A stretch of DNA of 64,000 nucleotides, taken from Epiperipatus broadwayi. Taxonomy: Eukaryota > Onychophora > Udeonychophora > Euonychophora > Peripatidae. The DNA is taken from contig JAQFVV010012489.1 in assembly GCA_028023455.1 (NCBI GenBank), forward strand, positions 2,789,881-2,853,880. The letters run 5' to 3'. Positions 34,786 to 47,390 of this stretch are shown here, in pieces. The translations under genes and the position numbers were made by a program. The notes below the pieces were generated by a model. It saw only the letters and a program-made list of their open reading frames with translations, had not been told where the DNA came from and made no database searches. The number at the start of each line of letters is the position of its first letter. Position 1 is the first letter of the stretch.

Positions 34786-36960
34786 TCCAGATGATAGACT
34801 TCCAAGATATTTTCAGAGGCAATCACAACATCATCTATATAGTTGATAATATTTTTTAATTATCTCAGATAAAGATCTATCTAAGTATTGGATTAAATCA
34901 GTCCTGATAGTGATTAATCCAAAAGGCATCCTTTCAAATATGTATGAATAACCTTCATATTTGAAAGTGATATCCTGCAAGTATACTAGTCAATAGCTAG
35001 TTGTTAAGTTCACAGTGGTAAGTATCTTTTTATCTCTAAAACTAATTAATAGTTCTCAAACATTAGGTGAAACATCACATTATGGAATTGTTTATTTATT
35101 CAAAAACTTCATGTCTAAGCATATGCATGCAGACCTACCTTTTCTTATAAGTTAAATAGCATTTTCAGATGATTTTCCATTCAATCATATGATTACTTTA
35201 TTTTTGCACTTCAGATCTAAATTGGTAATGGATGGGGCAGCTTTTGCATTGAAATGGCTTGTTATCTCTTAAAACTATCTTACTTACATATCCCTCAATC
35301 ACACTAAGTTTTTTTTTAAAACAGGTTTTTATATGTCCACAGCAGTTGAAATAAACTTCTCTGCTTAGTTATCACTGAGCTTGCCAGATTCTAATATCTT
35401 ACACTTTTAAGTCCAATTCATTGATAGATCCTGAATGACTAATACTTTTAAAATGCTCACTATGAATTATTAAACCAAATTTTTCTTTTCCACAAATCAA
35501 CTGTTGGTCAATGTAATCCATTATGCATCCATATCTATTCTGAAGTCCAAAACTATGATAATTTCATGAATAATACCAGCTGTAATTAGAAAAATGTGTT
35601 TAAACATGATATGGTTAAAACACATACTCAACCAAACCTGTTTGGCATACAATTTAATCATGCTACCATTAACAAGGGTAACCTGCATTTGTCTAAGTAG
35701 TAATATGGAAATTTGGGAGTCTGCTTCAGTAAGTCTAACAAATAACTTCTCTTAGATGATCAAGATTTGACTCCCAGTATCTAATAAAGCAGACATTCCT
35801 TGGATGTTTACAATCATTTGTGGGCAAACATAGCATATGCTATTTTTGGGTTGGTCATCAACATTGTCATCTTCCACTTTCATGTTCAGAAAGATGGAAA
35901 AACAGTCAGCATTTACAACTTAGCTACCTGCTTGTAAAAAATTGGGTATATATTCCTTTATTTGGAGCATATATATCCTGACTAACTTGATATAGAATGT
36001 TATCCTGTCTATCCACATTCCAGAAACTTTTCAAAAGGATGCACTTAAAACTTTCATAAGTTTTTAAATCTATAATCTAGTGATTTCCACCAATCATTTA
36101 ATGTAATTTCTTGCAATAGCTAATTTTGCATTTCTTTCAACCTACTTATGATAAATAATTCTTCTGATCTGGCCAAATATTCTATTGGGTTTTCAGTGAA
36201 TTTCCCTCTGAAAGTCATTAATTGAATGAATTTGGCTATGTAGTGGTATAACCCCTGCTGATTATTATCTAATTCACTTCCATACCTACTGAGACCACTT
36301 GGTAGTGGAAGCATATTTTTACTCTGAATATCCTCTGCATAATATACCTAATGTGGATAATTTTTTCTTGTAGGGCAAACACCTATATTTTTCTACTCTG
36401 TGACTTTTATTGATCCCTAATCACTAAGTAAAATCTTTGACATCTTATCTTCAATATCAAATCTGACTGTTGAAGCCTTTTCTCCTATATCTTTAAATCT
36501 CTTTGCAACTTTTGAATAATTGCCTTATTGTTATCTTCCAACTTGTTCTGAATAATATCCTCATGTTTTTTGGCAATAGCTTCCATTTTCTCTTGTTTTA
36601 AATGCTCTTCACTAGCTACCTAGTTTCTGATACTGGCTATACTACTGAGCATTTACTTTTTCTATAATTTTTTTTATTTGACTTTCAGATTTAACTTGTC
36701 TTTTGATCAATTCTCTATGCTCTGAATTCCTCTTAACCTTGATATCTTCAAATTTGATCTGAATACAACTTATTTCATCATGGACTCTAACTTCAAAATC
36801 ATCTTTTACCTTTTCTATTTTAATGATTCTTTTTATCAATTCTTTGTACTCCTTCTGAGTCATATTGACATTATCATTCAAATACTTAAAACCATTTGCA
36901 AAATATTCTTTAAATCAAAACCATTTTTCTTTCATTTAGTCTCTTCTCTCAGCTCTCCAA

Positions 36961-37461
36961 ATTGATCATTACACTGTTCTGATTTCTGCAATTTTATCTG
37001 TAAATCAAGGCCAAAATACTTAGAACTTTGCATCAGAGACATTGAAATTCTTATTAATTAACTCATTGGAATCTTCAAAATTTTTACTGGATTCTGCCTT
37101 TAATTCTGCTAAATTTGTACTTGAATGAATATTTAATTCTACTTTCAACTGCTTGGAGTCTGCCCTTAACTCTTCAAATTTTTACTGGGATCCACCTTAA
37201 ATTCTTCAAATTTTATGAGAATTATTCACAAAAAATCTGACACACTTATCACCAGCCCTACTTCTAACTTAATTGCCTCAATAGTGATATTCAGTAAAAT
37301 AGAATATATCAACAAAGCTTTACTACTTACTTATCATAAACAAAACAGAAAATATTTATACTAATGAATAACTGTTTATTGTTTATATCTATCCCTGGAT
37401 ACACTTTATCAGTTAAGTTCCTGTGAAATATATCTCCAAACACTTCAAAATATGCATATTA
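36961..37461. other. AT-rich interval between the Gypsy fossil and a TIR element
   Basis: Contains a diverged triplication around TTTTACTGGATTCTGCC, TCTGCCCTTAACTCTTC and TTTTTACTGGGATCC (about 37080-37210) that may be part of the gag N-terminal coiled-coil region. Confidence 0.35.
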
Positions 37462-38234
37462 TGGCTCTCATTTTATAGATAAAGATGCCGTTCGATGGCA
37501 CCGTTTTCACGCTAAGACTATAAAATATGAACATTCATGGGCCATTGATTTTAATCATTTTGATGTGTTTTTTGTAATGCGAAAATAAAAACAAAACAAA
37601 ATCGTCTTTTTTAAATATTATTTTTTATTAACGTATACAAATTAAATGATAATAATAAATGTAAAATAAAATAAACAAATTACAATTTGATTCATGTTTT
37701 TTATTTTGGTTTATTAGAAAAATCAATTTTCTATCAGAGATTTTTTTACTGGTTATGGCTTTTATTTTGTTGTTGTTTAAAAACTCATAATCAGAATAAA
37801 AAGTAAAATTTCTTAGTCTTCCTTTTAAATTTAAATTTTTACAGACAAACAGATATTATTGTGTTACCGCTATTTTTTACTTTTTTAGTCTTCATTACAT
37901 TTTTATTTTTTACAGACAAACAGATATTACCACTATTTCTTACTTCAAATAGAATGACAACAAAAAGTAAAAGTTGTTAGGGTTAGGTTTAGGGCTAGTT
38001 TTAGGGTTTGGTTTAGGGTTAGTTTTAGGGTTAGGTTTAGGGTTAGTTTTAGGGTTAGGTTTAGGGTTAGGGTTCTGTTATTTCTAATGCTAAAATAAAA
38101 AATATCAACATCGTACTTTTTGTAAATATTTATTTTTGATTAACATATATAAAATAAATGATAACAATAAATGTAAAATATATTCAACAAAGTATAACAG
38201 TAGTTGGAGAAAATAAAGAAAGTAAAAGTTTTTA

Positions 38235-38272
<38 letters not shown>

Positions 38273-38881
38273 ATGTTTTCTTTACTTATTAACCATGTTT
38301 ATTATATATGCTTTTTATGAAATTTAAAAAAAGAGTGTAGAATTGTACTTTTCTTACTGGATATTTTTGTGTTTTGCTATTTTTTACTTCAAAAATAAAC
38401 ACACAGTAGAATCTTGTTTGTCTCATGGAATGTTACAAACAGTACATTACTTGACGCATTACCTAATTCCAACTCACTTTACACATATATCTTGTCAACA
38501 TTTTTCCACTTAAAACTTCAATACAGTCCATTGTAAAAAGTCTGATAATTATTACTTTTGAAAATCTGAACATTTCAATACTTTAAAAAACAAAAAAATT
38601 CAATCAAAATAACATTTCCATCTAATTCAAATATACCCACCCTCTCACCAAGCCGTAACAATTTTATAAACTGTGCAAATTTGGAAAAATTATTTGCTGC
38701 AATGTGACATAATGCTGTACTGTGATGTGACATAACAGCCTGCAATCTGTAGCACAACAAAAAAGTTGTATTATAGAAAATGCGGGTTTGAACATGTCGG
38801 CCATGGAAACAGCATTTTTATGTGTTTTAGCATGAAAACAGTGCCATCGAGTGGTGTCTTTAGCTATAAGATGAGAACCCA
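37462..38881. mobile_element. DNA-transposon-like element with about 68-nt terminal inverted repeats
   Basis: The left end TGGCTCTCATTTTATAGATA..., with TTCGATGGCACCGTTTTCAC, mirrors the right end TGGGTTCTCATCTTATAGCT..., with CTCGATGGCACTGTTTTCAT (read on the minus strand). Both ends are bordered by TATTA (37457-37461 and 38882-38886), a possible 5-bp target duplication. Length is about 1.42 kb. No transposase frame is visible, so it is non-autonomous or eroded. Superfamily not assigned. Confidence 0.65.
37978..38074 (+). repeat. Degenerate TTAGGG-like array
   Basis: About fifteen units of TTAGGG, TTTAGGG and TTTTAGGG in irregular alternation, ending TTAGGGTTAGGGTT. It is internal to the TIR element. 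It resembles interstitial telomeric sequence but is short and mixed. Confidence 0.85.
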
Positions 38882-38886
38882 TATTA

Positions 38887-39595
38887 TATTTTCATTTTAA
38901 TGGGATTATTATTTGAATGACAAAAGTGATCTATCTTACAAGCATAATAAATGCTCTTTACATGACATAGTCATAGACAATATATATTATAATAGGACCT
39001 TTATATGGCACACAATAACATATAAAGTTAAAAGTAAAAGTAGAAATAAACACAGACATAAATTTGTAGATATTTTTCTACACCATCGTGGAATCATAAA
39101 GGATTAAATAACTCTGAATTTAAAATAAAATTGTATTATGAAATAAAGATTTTAAAAGGTCTAATAAAATTAATATTTTTATTCTGATTTTGAAATTTAA
39201 AAAAAAGGGTGTGTTATCTTTAAAATAGAACTGTTAATTGTAAATATTTCTATTATCTATTCTTTTTAAAAAATCTTTTAATTAAAACTTGTATAAAATA
39301 TCTTTTTTTAATTAATGTTTATATGCATTTCACTATCCAAGTAAAAACATATAGAACACATCTTTGGTCAAATTGCAAAGTTGCTTTCAAAAGTAGCTAT
39401 TAATTAACAGAGATTTGAAAAAAATAGTGATCTTTTTAAAAAGATAAGAAAAAAAACTTTTTAATTAAATGTGTTGTTATCATCCCAAACCAATTCTATA
39501 AAAGGGTTGATAAAAGATATCAGTTCAGTTTTGCTTGCAGTTTTTGTAAAAACTGGCCAGAAAAGTCTGGCATTAATATTTTAAGCAAGTGGCCA
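38887..39595. other. AT-rich interval, no recognisable gene
   Basis: A 64-codon frame at 38913-39107 has no motif. Confidence 0.4.
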
Positions 39596-39599
39596 AATT

Positions 39600-41480
39600 G
39601 GCCAGCTGCAAAGTTTGGATATTAATTTTTTAAAGATATTTATTGTGTTAATATTTTTAGTGAAGTAGTTGGCTAATGGCTAGCTGCAATATTTGGATAA
39701 TATTTTTGTAAGAGTTAGCTGCAGTTGGTTGGCAACTGTAGCAGAAAGTGGTCATAGTAAAGATAGCTGCAAAGATGGCTGGCAGAATTAGACATTCTTA
39801 CCATGAAGATAAATCTGGAGTCAAAAAAGAAGGAAAAGCTGCACTATAGTTCACTGTTGGAGTTGACTCACATGAGGTCTGGGTCAACAGATGAGTCTAG
39901 CCTCCTTAAATGTATTTTAAGAAGACCGCTGCTTGTCTGAAACAATTCTAGAAAGAAGGGAGCTCATAGCATGCTAACAAAACACCTGAATTGTACTTCT
40001 TTTTAATGCTGACAATTGCTTGGACTATACTTTTCTGATGATGATGACAAACAATCACAAAAAACAAGCTTATCAAGGGAAAACTTGAGGAATTGTATAT
40101 GTACGCTGCTGTTTATTGATATGCAGAGAAGCACAGATAAAGATATATACAAAAGTGAGTTTTTTAAAAGCTTTCTAATATTTAAATTAAAGATGTTATG
40201 ATTAGTTAAAGGCAATCTATAGTAAGATTATACAATAAAAATGATATTCTTAAAGTAAGATATATAATCTATAATGATTATTTTAAATCATTTATTAAGA
40301 AAACAAAAAGACATTTTGAAATTTATATTTTTAATTGTATAAAATAATGTTATTCTTGATTTATTAAAAAAAGAGAGAGACATTATAAAAGTGCCTGGAT
40401 TTAAAAAAAAAGAAGAAAAAGTAAAGAATAGAGGATTCTATAATTTAAATTTAAAAATGTTGATAGTTAATAGGAGATATATGTAAAATTTAATCAGTTT
40501 TTGTCATTATTAAATATCAATTAAATATATTAATTGTATATTATAAATCATGCATCTGTGTGCATATATATGTAAACCACCATGCAATAATTTGAAATTT
40601 TGTATTAATCACATATATGCATTTGTGGAAAACTATTAATATATAAATTAGCATAATAACTTTAATTTGTATAATAATTTTGTAAATCACAAATGTGACA
40701 ATTTTTTTTATTGTATATTAATCAAAATCAGAAGACTTACTTTATATGTATGGTCATATAGACCTTAATATCATTTTTTGTTTTTGCTGTTAATAAACTT
40801 GTATTTAATTGTTAAAAAAATTGTTTCCATCCTCTCTTGGTCATAAACTATAATAGAACTTATGTTGTCTGAGCTAGATTTGAGCACAGGATGAATATAT
40901 AAATGGGGATGTATTTAGTGCTTTAGGAGCATTCCAGTATGACATTGTCCTGGTTTTGGCACAAGGATTATATTCCTTAAAGCTCCTGCACTACATTTTG
41001 ATTTAGTTTAGTCATATTAAAAATTTAAGTTTATAGTTGGCCAGTACATTAATGGTACTAAGTATCCAGAGCATTGATGATGATCAGCATGTTTTAATGT
41101 CCCAGCAGTATTGCTTTGATGATTATGTATTATGATGGATGAACACCTAGTTTGTATCTCTAAATTAATGTGTAAATAATTACTCCAAGCTGGCAATGGC
41201 TCAGTAGTTAGTTTGGTCTACAGAAGACCCATCTCCAATCCAGTCACCAGATTGACTGTTGATTTTATTCTGATGTAATTTGATTGATTGATCACTTAGA
41301 ATGAATGGTTATTATTTTGAGTATTACTTACTTTCACTAACTATAATGCTCATGGATGTATGTATAATTATATTTTAGTTACTCTAAGGAGTGATTGGCT
41401 GATCTCTCAGAGATCTTACGATCTCATACTCTTTTGAATATAAAATGGCTTATATATCTTTATGATTATTAAACATTAAC
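39600..41480 (+). repeat. Composite repeat D, copy 2 (longest)
   Basis: Its first 1.4 kb matches 25155-26575 in the same orientation. Its last 0.6 kb matches 19430-19995 in inverse orientation. No coding frame. A tRNA-like block lies at 41205-41275. Just upstream of the start, motifs like GGCCAGCTGCAAAGTTTGGA repeat. The two partial copies define an element of about 1.9 kb that moves as one piece. Confidence 0.8.
41205..41275 (+). other. tRNA-like block in composite repeat D
   Basis: CTGGCAATGGCTCAGTAGTTAG looks like the start of a tRNA with its A box. GTCTACAGAAGAC gives an anticodon-arm-like stem. CCAATCCAGTCACCAG stands where the B box and acceptor end would be. The inverted copy at about 19585-19660 keeps AAATCCAGTCACGAG and TAGACCAGGCCGAC. 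Confidence 0.55.
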
Positions 41481-41684
41481 ATTTTCTAAATATTTATCTT
41501 ACTTTAATAATACTTTAACTTAAAATTATATTGTTTCTTTATTTGAAATATTTTGTTTAATATGGGAATGATGATAATTTGCCATCATCTCCCTACAGTA
41601 GTGCCACTTAAAGCAAGACAGAGTAATCAATGAATGCCAGAGGGCTTGTGCATAAAATCCCCATATATTACCTACTTATCCAAT

Positions 41685-41727
41685 ATCCCCAAACTAGTTT
41701 TGTGCTTGTGGTCTTCATCAGTGAGAA
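41685..41727 (-). ncRNA. Hammerhead-like relic in family iii
   Basis: On the minus strand: CTTCTCA, CTGATGA, AGACCACAAGCAC, AAAAC, TA, GTT, TGGGGAT. The CUGAUGA core is intact, GAAA has become AAAA, GUU is an allowed cleavage triplet, and helix I forms six pairs (CTTCTCA with TGGGGA). A decayed version lies at 12163-12210 plus. Inactive as it stands. Confidence 0.45.
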
Positions 41728-41973
41728 GCCTTGGATCTGAGAGCACTGCACCAAGATCTTAGGATCTAATGCAACACTCCAGTAGCCACCTTTTATCTCT
41801 ATTTAACTACAAAACTATGAGAATAAAATTAAAAACACAAATATTTTCAGTCTAAGCTCAATAGCTTATATAGTCATATGGGTTTGAAGTCAGTTCAGCA
41901 GCCATACATTTTGGTTTCTTTGGTTCTTTTATAACCATAGATACCACCTCCCTATTAGGAAGGATTGGTATTA

Positions 41974-42117
41974 AACTTTTAAACATCACATGATCACTAT
42001 CTCTCATGCTTGCTCATAACTGTTGTTAAAATAGACAAAGCTCTCACCATACAGTAGTGCCACTCATACTAGTTATGAGCAAGCATGGGAGATAGTGATC
42101 ATGTGATTTTAAAAGTT
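41974..42117. repeat. Foldback, about 47-nt arms and 49-nt loop
   Basis: AACTTTTAAACATCACATGA, then TCACTATCTCTCATGCTTGC, TCATAACT (41974-42021) is inverted at 42071-42117 with few mismatches. Confidence 0.9.
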
Positions 42118-42859
42118 CACAAGATCTAAGTTTGTAAATAACAATGTTTTATTTTATGTTAAATAATATAACAAACAAATGAAAATAAATATATCATATG
42201 AAAGACATTTAATATATGGTGATTGTGTATATGTATTTATACCATGAGTGATGCTGAACAATACACTCATTTTAAATTAGAGGAAAATTCATGTTCAAAC
42301 TGATTTTATTAAAATTAGATTGATAAATAAACTTTAACTTATCTTGATCTGTTACTAAAGGTATCAAACCTAAATAAGCTATTCCAATGATGTTCACTCC
42401 ATAGTCATTTACTATATGTACTAGTTATTATGGTTTCCTCTAACTTTGTCTATGTCTAATTATTTGATGTATGCTAACACACATATAAAATAACTATCAA
42501 AATACATATAGTAAGGCATTAAATAAAATCAGATACTATAATATGGTAATGAAATATTTAAGATGTAGAATTTTGATCCCACTTGATTAGCAATACAGTC
42601 CTTATATGATTTCTTCTATATCCCATAATTGTGGAGCACAATTAATACAAAATTATATTTGGGAAATACTTCTTCAAATTATCAATTCTGATTTCATCAA
42701 TAGAACACTCTTAAGTATTTTAATTCATTTTACATGGTTGTGCATGCACACATACTATTCCATGATTTAAATAAAAATCTCAATGTATATGGACATTGAA
42801 ACCAGATACCACATAAATTATTCTCTATAGTATTCTTCCAATACTACTAACATAGTTGT

Positions 42860-43145
42860 CTCTTAATAGTAACCATCACTTTATTTTCCCATATGCACTA
42901 TAATTCACAAAGTACAGGTATTTTTTTGAAACCATGTTCTACAAGTTTAAGTAAAGACTTTCATCAACAGAAATAAAAATATATATTTTTCTTTCCAATG
43001 TTATTATTGGGGTCTTCTCTGAATATTGACCATCAGTGTATTTTCCCATTTGCAACATAACTCAAGAATGATGTATATATTTTGAAACAATGCTACAACA
43101 TTAAGAGAAAGATTTTGATCCTTAGAGGTAAAATAGATTGCTTCT
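42860..43145. repeat. Diverged direct duplication, about 160 bp
   Basis: ACCATCA.T.TATTTTCCCAT.TGCA...TTTGAAAC.ATG.TACAA occurs at about 42867 and about 43029. No coding content. Confidence 0.55.
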
Positions 43146-43464
43146 GATAAGTGATGTCAGAGATGGTGACTATAATGTAAAAATCAAAATTTTAACACTG
43201 TATGTCAATAATCCTTTCTGTATATATTCAAATTGCATTTCATTATCCTCAACATTAGATTTATTCATAAGTGTTAACATCATATTTCAAATATATGCAT
43301 GTATATGTGTTTTGAAGCTTAATAAGGATTTAATGAATTTTAGCAAAAATAAGAACAAACTTATAGAACACAGGTGGAGGTGTGTTTCAGTTATTTAAAC
43401 TTCAATTCATGTTTGTAATTTTCCAAAAATAGACATCAAACTTTACTTTTAGTAATAATCAATG

Positions 43465-44235
43465 CAGTATAGGTTAAAAGTATGACTATTCTTTTAATAT
43501 AGATAGAAATATACATACATACAAATGCAATTCAAAATAAAATAATAAACATAATTCCTGCTTGGCAACATGGTTTTCTTTTTAGTTTATTTATAAATTT
43601 TCCATTTAAAATGACATAATATTTAGACGGTTATTTGTTGTCACACTCGAGAAGTTCACTTTGAAGTTTACATTAAATAATTATTGTCAACAATGAATTT
43701 TTAAACTTCCATATATATAAAAACTCATACAGGTGCAAATGTAATGTGTCAGTTATTTGTTATTGTATATAAACAAATAAAGCTATTTTAATGAAATAAG
43801 GTATTAAAAATTAAAATATTGTAACCACTTTATGATTGACATTTAAAAAATGTCACATCTTGTTGCCTAGATTTCAAAATGTCATTTACTGTTAATTAAG
43901 AACATTATTTGTATTACAGTAAAACATAGACATGTTTTCTCCACTCTAAGATTATGAGTAATTCTCAAACTATCAAGGAAATTAACATCACTTTAAAAGG
44001 AAATGTAAATTATAAATTGCTTTATTTTGAGAATGTAAAAATAGACAAAATTTTATTCTAAATCTTATTAAAGACCATACATCCTATACTAAAGTTTTAA
44101 AAAAAAAATCATTAGCAGTTTTAATAGCCACCAATCTCACAGTAAAATCATAAACTAAAATTAAAAAAAAAGATTAAATAGTACATATGTACAACACGTA
44201 GATGGAATATGTACCTATATGGTACAATGAATACA
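43465..44235 (+). repeat. Dispersed repeat E, copy 2 (SINE-free)
   Basis: Collinear with 31505-32375. At about 43607-43624 it reads TTTAAAATGACATAATATTT, the uninterrupted equivalent of the SINE target site in copy 1. Confidence 0.85.
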
Positions 44236-45223
44236 GTTTACTCATATTAAATAATGTTTATATAATTAATTTTATAAGAATTCTAATTATGAATATATGA
44301 TTAAAATCAGTACAAAACAATTTTACAAATTCTAAAAACATTTTTATAATTTTGTTGCTAATAAATTTGTTTTCAATGAATAGTATTATCAATAAATAAA
44401 ATTAGTTTTACATAACTATGACACTTTAGGTTTGTTACTTTTATAATAATTTTATTTATTACTAACACAAAAAATATTTATTTTACTTTTTTTTTTATTC
44501 ATGAAGTAAATTGAAATTATTTCATATGCAAATTAAACTTTTCATAAAGTTTAAATTTTTGCATATAAAACATCTGCTCATTTTAATATTATTCTTTCTT
44601 TCTGGAATTTCATAGTCTATTCAGAGGAAATACATATATGTCATAACCTTTTACTAATCAGTGATTATAATTTATTAAAAATATAAACACATATATAACA
44701 GCTGTATAAAAATGATGCAGTCTTATCTTAGTCATGACTAGTTCAACACTCCATAAAAATTATTGCCATCAAAACATTAATTTGTAATACTAAAGAAAAT
44801 TTGAAAAAGATGTACAGAAAACGTATAATACTACCCCTTCACGATGAATTAATTGATAATAAAATCTAATATTATAAGACCTTTGATTTGAATTTTAAAT
44901 AAATAAATATATATTATGAAAACACTCATCCCTGGAATATATAAAACTATAAATTCGTTGTTTCTGGTGATTTCTAGGGGAAACCTGTCAATTCTTCAAT
45001 ACAAACTATGTTCAAAGAAATTGAGTTTTTAATTTAAAAGTATAGATTTTTGGTTTATTAAATAAAGAGAAATATTTTGTTTTCCCATCTTATATATATT
45101 TAAAATCAGAAAATTTTTAATATAAAAAATGATAAATTAATTGATATACAATATTATAAATATTATTATCCATATATAAAGAATAAAAAAAAATACAAGT
45201 TAACCACAGAAGCAAGGACTTAC
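44236..45223. other. AT-rich interval, no recognisable gene
   Basis: If the exon at 45224-45400 is real, this would be intron on the minus strand. No second exon was found. Confidence 0.3.
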
Positions 45224-45400
45224 CTTTTTTGAAGCGTGTTTGTCTGTCGGTGCATGGAGCAACATATTTGAAAAAGGAATCTCGGCATTGAATTTGACTG
45301 AATGAATTAGTTGCATCACACAATTGGAAACATTTTTAAACGATAATTTCCGGAGCTTGCCCTGGGTTTTAGCATGAAGAGAATTGAAGAGAGAAGGAGG
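45224..45400 (-). CDS. Candidate internal exon of an unidentified host gene
   Basis: Minus strand: a pyrimidine-rich acceptor (TTTTGTTTTATCTTTGTAG) ends at 45401, and a consensus donor (AAAAAAG then GTAAGTCC) starts at 45223. The 177 nt between are open for 59 codons in phase 0 and richer in G+C than the surroundings. That frame reads PPSLFNSLHAKTQGKLRKL and onward, with no domain I know. Another frame is open only over the last 115 nt or so. It reads KCFQLCDATNSFSQIQC and then RDSFFKYVAPCTDRQ, a spacing reminiscent of extracellular Cys-rich proteins, but has stops upstream. No neighbouring exon was found. Chance splice signals cannot be excluded. Confidence 0.35.
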
Positions 45401-47390
45401 CTACAAAGATAAAACAAAATCCATATATAATAAATCGAAAATAAAAGACTAAATATAAACTCACACATATCAATTTTTATATAAAAAAATACAATTTACA
45501 TAAAAACAATAACAAAGCTCATATGTAATTACAATTAAAAGCTATACAGTAGAATAATTAGCATGACTATTTTACTAAATCAAGTAATTAGTAATAAGAA
45601 ATATCTTTATTTTTATTACAGTATCAATATCTTCACCAAACAGAGTGAGACAATTTTTTACACAAAAAATTAGACTCGCTTGTTGGTAAACTTTAAAAAT
45701 GTTAAAAATAAACCAAATAAAATTTGTTTATGTCAAATGTATAGTAAGTTGCACTAAAAATAATTAGTCTAATTAAGAAGATATACTATAGCAACTATGT
45801 ATTGCTTTCAGTTGATTTTTTAAACATTAATTATTTTACCTGATTACTTATATATTTTTAACGTTTTTATATTTGTGTGTGGGGGTGATTTCTTGTTACT
45901 ATAAGAGCATCATACTTAAGTTGAATTTTCTTTGTCATTGTATGAGTTATAAAGATAGCTTCATTGTTGTTATAGATAATGATAATAAAGAAAAAAACTG
46001 TCTTCTACCAATATTTTTAAGAACTACTAAGTCAACATGTATCCAGACTGTAAAAAGTGAAATTCAGTTCAACTGTAGGTAGTATTCTATAGATACATAC
46101 ATATAGTATAAGTATAAGAGTTAATTGTATGCAAAAGAATTCTGATACTTCGTTAATCTTTTTATATAAATAATATCATTCATATAATATTTTATTAATT
46201 TCATTCTCATTCAACATCATACTTCACATTCACACTAATAGTAATGTTAATTGTAATAAATAAAAATGAATAAAAATTCCAAAACAAAGTGAACATATCA
46301 TTTATTATTAAAAGATGTATTAAAAAAAACTGACAATATACCAATTACTGATATTATAAAATGCATTTAACCACAATCTGTGTCTTTAAATATTAAGTTA
46401 TTTCATAATGTGTGATTAGTTTATATTATATGTTATGATTAGACAATATTTGTCATTTGAAAAGGACTATATAAAACAGAAAGGGGGGACCTTTTTCTGC
46501 CTAAGGCTAATTGGATATTTATATTAACATTTGTAGTCCATATAAAATTACCAACTTAAAAATTTGCCTGCTATATTTGATGAAACATTTAATTATTGTA
46601 TTCCTAATCATTAGCAGAGGGCAATCTCTTCACTTGGCAGGCCAATTTCAACTTGACCTTTTTAAATGAGGGCCATGATTTTTTTGTAAATTAAAAAAAA
46701 GTAACACCATTATTATTGACAGTTCCACATTTAATGACAGTTTTACTAATTTATCTTACAACCAACTATACTTCATGGCATTTTTACAGTCTTTAATTGT
46801 TTTTTATGTTTTGGACAGATTACTTTTACAGCAGCTAGGATGCAGTGTTTTTTTAATCTATAATTTGCTTTCATATAATTTTTTTAACTTGTTTGAACTT
46901 TTTATGAGACATGCCAGCCATTTGATGAAGTTTCTTTTCAAAATTTTTTATTTTAATATTTATTTATTTCCCAACAATTTCATTGTAATCAAAATGTTTA
47001 ATAAATAATGTTGTTTATTAATTAAAATACTTTCCAGACATATTTGGCATATTGATTTACTCTGTCTTAAAAATATAAGTTGATCCATTTCTATTGAAAT
47101 GTGCAATTATGTGTGATAATTTTTTTCATCTCACTTGGTATAGCCATTGCAATAGAAAAATAACATCATAATATTAAAACAAAGAAAGATCCTAATTTTA
47201 TTTTTGCAAATATACAATTAGTATACAAAAATCAATGTACCCACCAACATAGATTAAAACTGTAGCTAGATAGACCACACAATATAGATAATTTGTTGAA
47301 ATATAGAATTATTATGAAGATTAATATTTTATTTAACTTTTTAATTTAATATTTAAACAATGCATGTGTTTAAATAAAAGTTTTATACAG
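45401..47390. other. AT-rich interval, no recognisable gene
   Basis: Short frames at 45873-46082 and 46775-47008 have no motifs. Confidence 0.4.

Larger units (their letters stand above)
32880..36960 (-). mobile_element. Decayed Ty3/Gypsy LTR retrotransposon, gag-pol order kept
   Basis: On the minus strand the remnants follow the Ty3/Gypsy order. Coiled-coil-rich N-terminal region (36642-36950); gag capsid-like region (36060-36314, FRGKFTENPIEYL, then NDWWKSLDYRFKNL); protease active site LLDTGSQ (35767-35792); RT with RMPFG (about 34915-34935) and YIDD (about 34830-34841); RNase H region (about 34100-34500, no motif readable); integrase (33370-34006). Many stops and frameshifts interrupt it. 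No LTR pair was recognised. The element is dead. Confidence 0.8.
41585..42118 (-). repeat. Dispersed repeat family iii, copy with foldback
   Basis: Matches 11810-12310 in inverted orientation. CTACAGTAGTGCCACT occurs at 41594 and ATACAGTAGTGCCACT at 42050. Holds a hammerhead-like relic (41685-41727) and a foldback (41974-42117). Confidence 0.7.

Noticed and set aside
37978-38074. A true telomere or chromosome end
   Set aside because: The tract is under 100 bp, irregular and flanked by ordinary sequence on both sides.
45117-45323. 69-codon minus-strand frame as a gene
   Set aside because: It runs through a consensus splice donor into AT-rich sequence. Only the part before 45223 could be coding.
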